From contig CANFKS010000034.1 in the NCBI GenBank assembly GCA_947447625.1, positions 1 through 38,214 on the forward strand: a DNA stretch of 38,214 bases. The letters run 5' to 3'. The position numbers and the translations under genes are program-made. The stretch comes from Rhodospirillales bacterium (GTDB lineage Bacteria; Pseudomonadota; Alphaproteobacteria; Acetobacterales; Acetobacteraceae). Position 1 is the first letter of the stretch. Each line of letters starts with the position of its first letter. The notes beneath the pieces are model-generated. The model was not told the DNA's origin. It saw nothing but the letters and a program-made list of their open reading frames with translations, and made no database searches. This document shows, piece after piece, positions 16,908 to 24,101 of this stretch.

Positions 16908-17821
16908 TGCGCGCGCTGGTGATCCGGCTCGGCGCGTTCGGCGATTTCGTCCAGTCCTTCGGCCCGTTCGCCGCGATCCGGGCGCATCACCCCGCCGATC
17001 ACATCACGCTGCTGACCACCGCCCCCTTCGCGCGCCTCGCCGCCGATGCGCCGTGGTTCGACGCGATCCAAACCGATGCCCGCCCGGCATGGTGGAACCT
17101 CCCCGGGCTGGCCCGGCTGCGGCTGCAGCTGCGCGGCTTCGATCTCGTCTACGACCTGCAAACCTCGGGCCGCTCCTCCCGCTATTTCCGCCTCGCCGGC
17201 CGACCGCGCTGGTCCGGCATCGCCCAAGGCTGCGCGCTGCCCCACGCCAACCCCGACCGCGACGCGATGCACACGCGCGAACGCCAGCGCGAACAACTCG
17301 AAATGGCAGGGATCGCGGATTTCCCGCCGCCCGATGTGTCATGGCTGCCGCGCAGCCCCGCCGATCTGCCACAGCGCTACGCACTCCTCGTGCCGGGTGC
17401 GGCGCCCTCTCGGCCGGCAAAGCGCTGGCCCGCCGAAAAATATGCGATGCTCGCGCGCCATTTGGCGGACCGGGGCGTAACCCCGGTCGTCATCGGCGCG
17501 AAAACCGAGGCCGATCTCGGCGCATTGATCACCCTGATCTGCCCCACCGCGATCGACCTCACAGGGCGCACCAGCCTGGGCGAACTCTACGATCTCGCCG
17601 CCCGCGCCGCCGTCGTGGTGGGCAATGACACCGGCCCGATGCATCTCGCGGCAGTGTCGGGCGCGCCCAGCCTGGTCCTGTTCGGCCCCGACAGCGACCC
17701 GTCGATCACCGCGCCGCGCGGCCCGAACGGAGAATGGCTCGCGCCGATCAACGCAAAATCCCTGGCAGACCTCGACGCGGACGAGGTGAGCGCCCGCGCC
17801 GGTGCCATGCTGCGGTTCTGA
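16907..17821 (+). CDS. Glycosyltransferase family 9 (heptosyltransferase-type) protein
   Basis: A 304-residue GT9 family protein, the family of ADP-heptose:LPS heptosyltransferases. The N-terminus MRALVIRLGAFGDFVQSFGP matches the family's G-D-(V/F) start. The nucleotide-sugar site is seen as LLVPGAAPSRPAKRWPAEKY near residue 160 and VVVGNDTGPMHLAAVSGAP near 236-254, with LFGPDSDPS after it. The start at 16907 is set by the overlap with the GT4 stop and by the family N-terminus; the same frame is open far upstream, but that part is only the other frame of the GT4 gene. It may add heptose or another sugar to an LPS inner core. Confidence 0.93.
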   Translation: MRALVIRLGAFGDFVQSFGPFAAIRAHHPADHITLLTTAPFARLAADAPWFDAIQTDARPAWWNLPGLARLRLQLRGFDLVYDLQTSGRSSRYFRLAGRPRWSGIAQGCALPHANPDRDAMHTRERQREQLEMAGIADFPPPDVSWLPRSPADLPQRYALLVPGAAPSRPAKRWPAEKYAMLARHLADRGVTPVVIGAKTEADLGALITLICPTAIDLTGRTSLGELYDLAARAAVVVGNDTGPMHLAAVSGAPSLVLFGPDSDPSITAPRGPNGEWLAPINAKSLADLDADEVSARAGAMLRF

Positions 17822-17837
17822 CACCACCCGCCATTGC

Positions 17838-17853
17838 CCCCTGACGCCAGGGG
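17838..17853. terminator. Short hairpin between convergent GT9 gene and pyrE
   Basis: CCCCTG (17838-17843) pairs with CAGGGG (17848-17853) around ACGC. It sits in the 52-base gap between two convergent genes, where a two-way terminator is expected. The stem is short and has no T-run, so confidence is low. Confidence 0.35.
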
Positions 17854-17873
17854 CCAACGGCGCGCGCTCGGCG

Positions 17874-18587
17874 TCAGCCCAAGGCTTCAGCTTTACGGCG
17901 CAGCGCTTCCTCGACGCTCGACACACCGCCATTGGCGGCCGACCACGCCACCGGGTCTTCCAGGAACTTGCGCACCTGAGACAGCGCGGAGTCGGAGAAA
18001 TACGGCCGCTCGCGACAGACTTCGAGCACGTCCCACCAGGTGCAGAGATGATGCAGGCTGACATCCATCTTCTTCAGCGTCTCGAAACTGCCGGGGAAGA
18101 CGCCGTAGTAGAACACCACGAACGTATGGTTGATCAGCGCGCCGGCGTCGCGCAGGGCCTGACAGAACTGGATTTTCGAGCCGCCATCGGTCGTCAGATC
18201 CTCGACAAGCAAGGTCCGCTTGCCCTCCGGCACATCGCCCTCGATCAGCGCATTGCGGCCGAAGCCCTTGGGTTTCTTGCGGACATAGGCCATCGGCGCG
18301 CTCATCCGGTCCGCGATCCAGGCCGCGAACGGAATGCCGGCGGTTTCGCCGCCCGCCACGGCCTCGATCGACTCGTAGCCGATATGGCGGCCGATCTTCT
18401 CCACCGCGAGGTCGATGATCTTGGACCGGGCGCGCGGGAAGTAGATGATGCGGCGGCAATCGATGTAGACCGGCGACTTCCAGCCCGAGGTAAAGGTATA
18501 AGGTTCCTCGGGCCGGAAATTGACGGCCTTGATCTCAAGCAGGATACGTGCGGCGGTCAATGCCGCATCCCGGTCCCAATCGCTCAT
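17874..18587 (-). CDS. pyrE: Orotate phosphoribosyltransferase
   Basis: PyrE joins orotate to PRPP, giving orotidine 5'-phosphate in de novo pyrimidine synthesis. The 237-residue product includes VNFRPEEPYTFTSGWKSPVY near residue 24, the conserved EAVAGGETAGIPFAAWIADR near 72, AYVRKKPKGFGRN near 98, and the PRPP loop RTLLVEDLTTDGGSK near 124-138. I place the start at the ATG at 18587 (MSDWDRDAALTAARILLEIK) because GGAAAAG precedes it by a suitable distance; an ATG at 18602 would add MEKLH. The same frame stays open to 19829, but that extension is antisense to the ELM1-type gene. It is a little longer than enterobacterial PyrE (213 aa). Divergent from the gene at 18732. Confidence 0.95.
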   Translation of the reverse strand: MSDWDRDAALTAARILLEIKAVNFRPEEPYTFTSGWKSPVYIDCRRIIYFPRARSKIIDLAVEKIGRHIGYESIEAVAGGETAGIPFAAWIADRMSAPMAYVRKKPKGFGRNALIEGDVPEGKRTLLVEDLTTDGGSKIQFCQALRDAGALINHTFVVFYYGVFPGSFETLKKMDVSLHHLCTWWDVLEVCRERPYFSDSALSQVRKFLEDPVAWSAANGGVSSVEEALRRKAEALG

Positions 18588-18731
18588 ATGGAGCTTTTCC
18601 ATCGCCACGTCCCGCATCCTTTCGCCCGTGCCGCGCACCCGATACCGGGCCGCTTTTCCATGGCCCTCTCCTAGCTTCAAGCCAGGGCGGCGTCCATCGG
18701 CAGTGATGGGATCAGGGGCGGAGCGCATGGC

Positions 18732-19784
18732 ATGACAGATGTGCCGGCACCGGCCACACGGGCGAGCGACCCGGCCGATGCGCCGCCCGCGCGGGTTTGG
18801 GTGCTCGACGATCCGCGGGCCGGCACCGCCGCCCAGGCGCTGGGCATCGCCGAGCGGCTCGGATTGCCGTTCCGCCGCATTCCGCTGGCGTGGAGCTGGA
18901 TGGCGCATATCGCAGGGCTCGCCCCGGCCGGATCGCTGCTCGGACTGTCCGCCGCCGCCCGCGCCGCAATCGGCCATGCCAGCGACCAGGCCCTCGACCA
19001 TGCGCCCCACCTCGTGCTGTCCGCCGGGCGGCGCTCCGCCGCGGTGGCGCTGTGGCTGAAGTCCCGCTTCGGCTGCCGCATCGTGCATTGCATGAGCCCC
19101 GGCCTCTCCGCGCTGTTCCGGCCCGAGGCGTTCGACCTGCTGGTGATCCCGATGCATGACGAGCCGAAAGACGCCGAAAACACCATGCCCATCATGGGCG
19201 CGCCGCACCGCCTGACGCCGCTCGCCCTGCATCAGGCCGGCGAGGCCTGGCAGGAACGCCTCGCCCATCTGCCGCATCCGCGCGTCGCCCTGCTCGTCGG
19301 CGGGCGCCCCGGGGGCACCGACATGCCCCCCTTCCTCGCCAACCGTCTGGCCCGCCAACTCGCGCGCATCGTCGCCGCCCAGGGCGGCACGGTGCTCGCC
19401 ACCACCAGCCGGCGCACCGGCGAGGAGGCGACCGAGGCGCTCGCCGCCGGGCTCGGCCGGGTGATGCACCTGCTGTTCCGCTGGGGCGAGCCGGGGCCCA
19501 ACCCCTATCTCGGCTTCCTCGCCATGGCTGACGCCATCGTGGTGACGGCCGAGTCGGTCTCGATGATCAGCGAGGCCTGCGCCACCGGGGTGCCGGTGTT
19601 CTACGCCCTGCCCGAACTGGCCGGCCGCCGCCAGCGCCGCTTCATCGAACGCTTCGAGGAGGCCGGGCTGATCCGCCCGCTTGGCACATCGCTGTCCCCC
19701 TGGCCGCGCGCGGTGCTTGACGAAAGCGCCAGGGTGGCCGACGAAATCCGCTCCCGCTTCGACCTGCCTGGCTCCGACGCCTGA
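18732..19784 (+). CDS. ELM1-family (DUF1022) GT-B-like protein
   Basis: The 350-residue protein matches the family named after plant mitochondrial-fission factor ELM1. Segments include RVWVLDDPRAGTAAQALGIA near the start, RRIPLAWSW, and VLSAGRRSAAVALWLKSRFG. DLLVIPMHDEPKDAENTMPI comes next, then VALLVGGRPGGTD and VVTAESVSMISEACATGVPV. The last block resembles the donor-site loop of GT-B glycosyltransferases, so bacterial members may be sugar transferases of unknown substrate. The position two genes away from the GT4-GT9 pair fits an envelope role (inference). The ATG at 18732 is near the end of the 144-base gap shared with the divergent pyrE. The dehydrogenase at 19822 follows after 37 bases on the same strand. 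Confidence 0.85.
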   Translation: MTDVPAPATRASDPADAPPARVWVLDDPRAGTAAQALGIAERLGLPFRRIPLAWSWMAHIAGLAPAGSLLGLSAAARAAIGHASDQALDHAPHLVLSAGRRSAAVALWLKSRFGCRIVHCMSPGLSALFRPEAFDLLVIPMHDEPKDAENTMPIMGAPHRLTPLALHQAGEAWQERLAHLPHPRVALLVGGRPGGTDMPPFLANRLARQLARIVAAQGGTVLATTSRRTGEEATEALAAGLGRVMHLLFRWGEPGPNPYLGFLAMADAIVVTAESVSMISEACATGVPVFYALPELAGRRQRRFIERFEEAGLIRPLGTSLSPWPRAVLDESARVADEIRSRFDLPGSDA

Positions 19785-19821
19785 CACCGCACTACGCACC
19801 CCGCAAAAAGGCCCGTCCCGC

Positions 19822-20892
19822 ATGAGCAAGACCTATCGCATCGCTGTGATCCCCGGCGACGGAATCGGCAAGGAAACCACCCCCGAGGGCCTGCGCGTGC
19901 TCGACGCCGCCGCCCGCCGCTTCGGCTTCAACCTCACGCTCGACCACTACGACTGGTCCTGCGAGACCTACAAGAAAACCGGCAAGATGATGCCCGATGA
20001 CGGGCTCGACCAGGTGCGCGGCGCCGACAGCATCTTCCTCGGCGCCGTCGGCTGGCCCGGCGTGCCCGATCATATCTCCCTCTGGGGCCTGCTGATCCCG
20101 TTCCGCCGCAGCTTCGACCAGTATGTGAATCTCCGCCCCTGCCGCCTGATGCCCGGCGCCGTCACGCCACTCGCCGGGCGCACCGAGACCGACATCGACT
20201 TCTACGTCGTGCGCGAAAACACCGAGGGCGAATACTCCTCCTCCGGCGGTCGCCATTTCGAGGGCACCGATCGCGAATTCGTCAGCCAGATGACGGTCAT
20301 GACCCGCACCGGCGTCGATCGCATCCTGAAATACGCCTTCGAACTGGCCATGACCCGCCCGCGCAAAAAACTCACCTCCGCCACCAAATCCAACGGCATC
20401 ACCTTCACCATGCCGTACTGGGACGAGCGCTTCGCACTGATGGGCAAAAACTACCCCGAGATCGCCACCGACCAGTTCCACATCGACATTCTCTGCGCCC
20501 ATCTGGTGCAGCACCCCGACTGGTTCGACGTCCTCGTCGGCTCCAACCTGTTCGGCGACATCCTCTCCGACCTCGGCCCCGCCGTCGCCGGCTCCATCGG
20601 CATCGCCCCCTCGGCCAACATCAACCCCGAGCGCATCTACCCCTCGATGTTCGAGCCCGTGCACGGCTCGGCGCCCGATATCGCGGGCCGCTGGATCTGC
20701 AACCCGATCGGACAGATCTGGTCGGGCGCGATGATGCTCGAACACATGGGCGAACCGGAGGCAGCAAAAGCGATCGTCGATGCGATCGAAACCCTGCTGC
20801 GCGAAGGCGGCCCCCGCACCCGCGACATGGGCGGCCAGGCCGGCACCATCGAGGTCGGCAAAGCCCTGGCCGAGATCGTCGCCGCAGGCTAA
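19822..20892 (+). CDS. dmlA: Tartrate dehydrogenase / D-malate dehydrogenase (decarboxylating)
   Basis: An NAD-dependent beta-decarboxylating dehydrogenase of the isocitrate/isopropylmalate family, 356 residues. Key blocks are YRIAVIPGDGIGKETTPEGL at the start, FYVVRENTEGEYSSSGGRHF near residue 130, TSATKSNGITFTMPYWD near 185, the metal-binding LFGDILSDLGPAVAGSIG near 244, and EPVHGSAPDIAGRWICNPIG near 277. The sequence SVRENTEGEYSS-like loop and the NPIGQIWSGAMMLEHMGEPE ending fit the tartrate/D-malate dehydrogenase (TtuC/YeaU/DmlA) subgroup rather than LeuB. It converts D-malate to pyruvate, or oxidises tartrate. I chose the ATG at 19822 because family homology starts there; AAAAAGG lies 11 bases upstream. 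It may be co-transcribed with the ELM1-type gene. Confidence 0.9.
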   Translation: MSKTYRIAVIPGDGIGKETTPEGLRVLDAAARRFGFNLTLDHYDWSCETYKKTGKMMPDDGLDQVRGADSIFLGAVGWPGVPDHISLWGLLIPFRRSFDQYVNLRPCRLMPGAVTPLAGRTETDIDFYVVRENTEGEYSSSGGRHFEGTDREFVSQMTVMTRTGVDRILKYAFELAMTRPRKKLTSATKSNGITFTMPYWDERFALMGKNYPEIATDQFHIDILCAHLVQHPDWFDVLVGSNLFGDILSDLGPAVAGSIGIAPSANINPERIYPSMFEPVHGSAPDIAGRWICNPIGQIWSGAMMLEHMGEPEAAKAIVDAIETLLREGGPRTRDMGGQAGTIEVGKALAEIVAAG

Positions 20893-20922
20893 ACTGGCCG
20901 CAGTAACAGGGACCCGCAAACC

Positions 20923-21162
20923 ATGGGACGCGACTTCAGCTACATCGCCCGCAATTGCGAACGCGCCGTCGTCACCGCCTACCGGGATCTGCGCGCCCAT
21001 GGCACCCCGGATCTGCCGGCCTTCCAGGCCTGCACCACGCTCTACCGCATTCACCACCCGGAGGCCTCGATTTCCGAGGCCCGCCGGTTGGTGGCCGAAT
21101 GGGTCGATCATCACGTCACCCGGGGCACAAGCACCCCCACGCCGGGGTGCGACTGCGCCTGA
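20923..21162 (+). CDS. Small protein of unknown function (79 aa)
   Basis: I do not recognise this protein. The frame starts MGRDFSYIARNCERAVVTAY with AGGGA about 9 bases upstream of the ATG, 30 bases after the tartrate dehydrogenase gene on the same strand. It is predicted mostly helical, has no membrane span, and contains five His and four Cys, with Cys-Asp-Cys at the end (TPTPGCDCA). Codon use is like the neighbours: C/G at nearly all third positions. It could be a real small soluble protein co-transcribed with dmlA or a chance frame. Repeat copy A begins 15 bases after its stop. Confidence 0.5.
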   Translation: MGRDFSYIARNCERAVVTAYRDLRAHGTPDLPAFQACTTLYRIHHPEASISEARRLVAEWVDHHVTRGTSTPTPGCDCA

Positions 21163-21176
21163 GACGGATCAGCGCA

Positions 21177-21274
21177 GGATGGCTTCTGATTGCGAAGCCA
21201 TCCCGATCTCGCTCTCTGTTTTATCGGATGATTCAGACTTTTAGGCGATTCCGCCGAAAATCATCAGGCTCTAG
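21177..21274 (+). repeat. Structured intergenic repeat, copy A
   Basis: First of three similar elements (others at 23941-24045 and 25007-25113). It holds two stem-loops. GGATGGCTTC (21177-21186) pairs perfectly with GAAGCCATCC (21194-21203). GATGATT (21227-21233) pairs with AATCATC (21259-21265) and encloses GGCG/CGCC (21244-21247 and 21252-21255). The right end, CATCAGGCTCTAG, is nearly identical in all copies. Its final CTAG contains the stop codon of the minus-strand SDR gene. It may also act as a terminator between the two convergent genes. Confidence 0.85.
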
Positions 21275-22026
21275 CCCCGCGCCATATAGCCGCCATCGCA
21301 GGGAATCGCCGCCCCGGTGACGAAATCCGACGCCCGGCTCGCCAGGAACACCGCGATCCCCGCGAGATCCTCCGGCTTGCCCCAGCGCCCCGCCGACGTA
21401 CGGGCCAGGATCATCTCGTTCAACCCCGCCACCTGCTCGCGCGCCGCCGCCGTCAACTCGGTGTCGATCCAGCCCGGCAGCACACAATTGCACTGAATGC
21501 CGTCCTTCGCCCACGCCGCCGCTATCGCCTTGGTGAACTGCATGATCGCCCCCTTGCTCGACGCATAGGGCGCGGTGTGCGAGGCCGCGAACAGGCTCAT
21601 CACCGAGCCGATATTGATGATCTTGCCACCGCCGGACGCCACCATTTTCGGATAGACCAACTGGCTCATCAGAAACGCCGAGGTCATGTTGGTGTCCATC
21701 ACCCTGTGCCACTCCACCTCGGTGAGCGCCTCGGGCGGTTTGCGGATGGCGATGCCGGCGTTGTTGATCAGGATATCGAGCCGGCCGAACTGCGCCGTCA
21801 CCGCCTCCACCAGCGCCGCGCACGCCGCCTTCTTCGTCACATCCGCGGCGATGAACACCGCCCCATGCCCAAGCCCGGCCGCCGCCTTGTCACCCTTCGC
21901 CTGGTTGCGCCCCGACAGCACCACCCGCGCGCCCGCCTCGGCAAGCCCCTGGGCCATGCCGAGCCCAATGCCGCCATTCCCCCCCGTCACAATGGCAACC
22001 TTACCCGTCAGATCGAACATGGTCAT
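21271..22026 (-). CDS. SDR-family oxidoreductase (gluconate 5-dehydrogenase/KduD-like)
   Basis: A classical short-chain dehydrogenase of 251 residues. The NAD(P) motif TGGNGGIG is at residues 14-21, NNAG at 88-91, and the catalytic tetrad is Asn113, Ser141 (IINIGSVMS), Tyr154 and Lys158 (YASSK). The C-terminus, ASDFVTGAAIPCDGGYMARG, is the usual ending. It probably interconverts a sugar-acid or polyol carbonyl and alcohol, as in gluconate 5-dehydrogenases and KduD, but the substrate cannot be fixed. The ATG at 22026 is preceded by AAGGGA; a second ATG lies at 22020. The TAG stop lies within the right end of repeat copy A. It lies 86 bases downstream of the CorC-type gene on the same strand, with a run of ten C (G on the coding strand) in the gap. 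Confidence 0.92.
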   Translation of the reverse strand: MTMFDLTGKVAIVTGGNGGIGLGMAQGLAEAGARVVLSGRNQAKGDKAAAGLGHGAVFIAADVTKKAACAALVEAVTAQFGRLDILINNAGIAIRKPPEALTEVEWHRVMDTNMTSAFLMSQLVYPKMVASGGGKIINIGSVMSLFAASHTAPYASSKGAIMQFTKAIAAAWAKDGIQCNCVLPGWIDTELTAAAREQVAGLNEMILARTSAGRWGKPEDLAGIAVFLASRASDFVTGAAIPCDGGYMARG

Positions 22027-22087
22027 CGCACCAATCCCTTTTCCAATCCCCCCTGCCTATCACCCCGCTTGCGCCCCTCACAAGCCG

Positions 22088-22097
22088 CCCCCCCCCC
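22088..22097. repeat. Run of ten C bases
   Basis: An uninterrupted C10 (G10 on the coding strand of the neighbouring genes), about 62-71 bases upstream of the SDR start and 16-25 bases downstream of the CorC-type stop. Runs of this length are prone to replication slippage and also to sequencing error. Confidence 0.9.
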
Positions 22098-22112
22098 GGC
22101 CGGATCCAGGCC

Positions 22113-23408
22113 TCACCCATCCGCCAGCGCCGCCCGGCTCGCGCGCACCCGCTCCACTCGCCGCCCATCCATTTCCGTGACTTCGAACAGCCATCCGCCG
22201 AACACGATCCGATCCCCGGAGTGCGGCACACGGCGCAGCAGCGCCAGAATCAGGCCGCCGAGCGTATGGTAGCTGCCTTCGGCCGGCAGATCCGGCAGGT
22301 CGAGCCGGGCCTTGAGCTCATCGACCGGCAAGGCGCCGTCCAGCGTCAGTTCACCCTCCAGAGTGGTGACCGTGCCGGGCGCAGGTTCCGGCAGTTCAGG
22401 GTCGCCGACGATCGCCTGCAGCACGTCTGCGGCGGTCACCAGCCCTTCGAAACTGCCGTATTCATCGAGCACCAACGCCATGCCGCGCGGGTCGGCCTTG
22501 AGCCGTTCGAGCGCGTCAAGCGCGGTGACGGTATCCGGCATCACCATCGGCTGGCGCAGCGCGGCGGCAATGGAGAGTTCCTTGCCATCGAGGATGCGGT
22601 CGAGAATATCCTTGGCCTGCACCACACCGACCACGTTGTCGATCCGCCCGTCGCAGACGACGAAGCGCGAATGCGGCGCCGATTTCAGCGCAGCGACGAT
22701 CTCGATGGCCGAATCGGTCCGGTCGATCCATGCGATATCGGTCCGCGGCGTCATGATCGCCCGCACCGGCTTGTCCGCCAGGCGCAACACCCGTTCGATC
22801 ATGTCGCGTTCGCCTGCTTCCAGCACTCCGGTTTCCTCGCCCTCCGCCAGCAGCGCCTTCAGCTCCTCTTCGGTCACGGTCTGCGGCGGCGCCCGGTTCG
22901 CGCCCATCAGATACAGCACCGCCGCCGAGGACTGGCTCAACACCCACACCACCGGCATCGTGATCCGCGACAACACCAGCAGCATCGGCGCCGCCACCAC
23001 AGCCACGCGTTCCGGCTGGCGCAGCGCCAATTGCTTGGGCACCAGCTCTCCCAGCACCATCGTGAAATACGTGATCAGCACCACCACCAGCGCAATCGAC
23101 AGCGACCCCGCGAGCGGCCCAGGCCCCACCAGCGGCTCCAGCAGCGGGGTGATCCCCGCCTCCAGCCGCGCGCCGCCAAACACGCCGGAGAGAATCCCCA
23201 CCAGCGTGATGCCCACCTGCGCCGTCGGCAAAAACTGCTGCGGCTCCTCCGCCATCCGCCGCGCCAGCGCGGCGCCCTTGATCCCCTTGCGCTCCATCAC
23301 CGAAAGCCGCGCCCGGTTGGACGAAATCAACGACAACTCGCCAAGCGCGAGCAGCCCATTGAGCAGGATCAACAGGAATACGGTAGCGATATCGGTTGCG
23401 ATATCCAT
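22113..23408 (-). CDS. CNNM/CorC-type membrane protein (hemolysin family transporter)
   Basis: A 431-residue inner-membrane protein of the CorC/HlyC/CNNM group, linked to Mg2+ (or Co2+) efflux in several bacteria. The N-terminal DUF21 domain, about residues 1-190, has four hydrophobic segments and the typical LALGELSLISSNRARLSVME and TMVLGELVPKQLALRQPERV. A CBS pair follows at about 205-330 (RAIMTPRTDIAWIDRTDS, then GMALVLDEYGSFEGLVTAAD). A CorC_HlyC domain ends the protein, about 345-425 (GSYHTLGGLILALLRRVPHS). The start at 23408 is a usual one (MDIATDIATVFLLILLNGLL). It is divergent from the small ORF at 23614. The older label 'hemolysin' does not imply toxin activity. Confidence 0.93.
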   Translation of the reverse strand: MDIATDIATVFLLILLNGLLALGELSLISSNRARLSVMERKGIKGAALARRMAEEPQQFLPTAQVGITLVGILSGVFGGARLEAGITPLLEPLVGPGPLAGSLSIALVVVLITYFTMVLGELVPKQLALRQPERVAVVAAPMLLVLSRITMPVVWVLSQSSAAVLYLMGANRAPPQTVTEEELKALLAEGEETGVLEAGERDMIERVLRLADKPVRAIMTPRTDIAWIDRTDSAIEIVAALKSAPHSRFVVCDGRIDNVVGVVQAKDILDRILDGKELSIAAALRQPMVMPDTVTALDALERLKADPRGMALVLDEYGSFEGLVTAADVLQAIVGDPELPEPAPGTVTTLEGELTLDGALPVDELKARLDLPDLPAEGSYHTLGGLILALLRRVPHSGDRIVFGGWLFEVTEMDGRRVERVRASRAALADG

Positions 23409-23514
23409 GGCAGGTCAATCCGTCCGGTCGTGTGGCGGCCCCGCGGGCGCAAAACCGTCCCCACCATAGACCGGCCGACCCAAAATAGCGCGGCCCACCC
23501 GCTCGCCCGCGATG

Positions 23515-23600
23515 GCATTAAAATATGGACAATGCATCATAAGTTATATTTTCCTCTCGATTTAACCAACGATTCATGTTTGAACGCACCATCAAATCAC
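23515..23600. promoter_or_regulatory. AT-rich divergent promoter region
   Basis: Between the divergent CorC-type gene and the small ORF at 23614 lies an AT-rich island that stands out from the GC-rich surroundings (for example CATTAAAATATGGAC and CATAAGTTATATTTTCC). It very likely carries one or both promoters. On the minus strand TTGGTT and TAACTT are separated by 17 bases, a plausible but weak -35/-10 pair for the CorC-type gene. Nothing else is identifiable in 23409-23514. Confidence 0.4.
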
Positions 23601-23613
23601 GACAAGGCCAGCG

Positions 23614-23916
23614 ATGACCCGCCCCGACCGCAAGCGCGCCGCCATCCTCCCGTTCCCCGCCCGCGCCCAAGCTGGCCGGCCCATCGCAGCCGATGACCCC
23701 TCCACGCGCCTCCTCGCCGCCCTCGCCGCTCTCGATACCGCCGTGGACCGCCAGCGCGCGACCGTCTCGGTCTGGCAGGCCGCCCTCATTGGCCTCAAAC
23801 CCATCATGAACCCGATCGACACCCCGATCCACACCGGCCAGACCCGCCGCATTGACCCGCGCGCGCCCATCGAAACCCCGATCGACTTTCACTTAGACAC
23901 CGCCCGCCGCCTGTGA
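23614..23916 (+). CDS. Small protein of unknown function (100 aa)
   Basis: I do not recognise this family. The product starts MTRPDRKRAAILPFPARAQA, has an amphipathic helical stretch at about residues 30-66 (LLAALAALDTAVDRQRATVS then VWQAALIGLKPIM), and ends in a Pro/Arg/Asp-rich tail with repeated P-I-(D/E)-T-P-I patterns. No signal peptide or membrane span is evident. AAGG about 6 bases before the ATG and an AT-rich upstream region support expression. It could be a lineage-specific soluble protein. Repeat copy B lies just downstream. A chance frame cannot be excluded. Confidence 0.5.
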   Translation: MTRPDRKRAAILPFPARAQAGRPIAADDPSTRLLAALAALDTAVDRQRATVSVWQAALIGLKPIMNPIDTPIHTGQTRRIDPRAPIETPIDFHLDTARRL

Positions 23917-23940
23917 TTTCCCCTCACGCGCTCACGCTCC

Positions 23941-24045
23941 TGGAGCGGGGTGCCTTCTGATAGGCGCATTCATCCCGCTCTCGCTCTTTGTTTGATCGCC
24001 TGATCCATAATTTCGGCGGTTCCGCCAAAAATCATCAGGCTCTAA
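23941..24045 (+). repeat. Structured intergenic repeat, copy B
   Basis: Second copy of the element at 21177-21274, in the same orientation. GCCT (23952-23955) pairs with AGGC (23962-23965). The larger stem pairs GCCTGAT (23998-24004) with ATCAGGC (24034-24040) and encloses GGCGG-TT-CCGCC (24015-24026). It lies between the 100-aa ORF and the EamA-type gene. The frame of the latter is open through the repeat, but translation of the repeat is not believable. Confidence 0.85.
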
Positions 24046-24101
24046 CGCGCCATCCGCAAACATGCTCCACTCCCGCATCAAACACGGGACTCGCGGCTGG
24101 C

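Noticed and set aside
15974-17821. 615-codon frame as one large protein ending in the GT9 domain
   Set aside because: The upstream half is the +1 frame of the GT4 gene; the GT9 family N-terminus starts at 16907 in a TGATG overlap.
17874-19829. 651-codon minus-strand frame that includes pyrE
   Set aside because: Only the last 237 residues match PyrE. The upstream part is antisense to the ELM1-type gene, which has its own conserved motifs.
23515-23600. AT-rich island considered as a dif site near the skew switch
   Set aside because: It has ATAA and GGTTAAAT fragments but not the two 11-base Xer half-sites around a 6-base centre, and it lies 6-8 kb from the skew switch.
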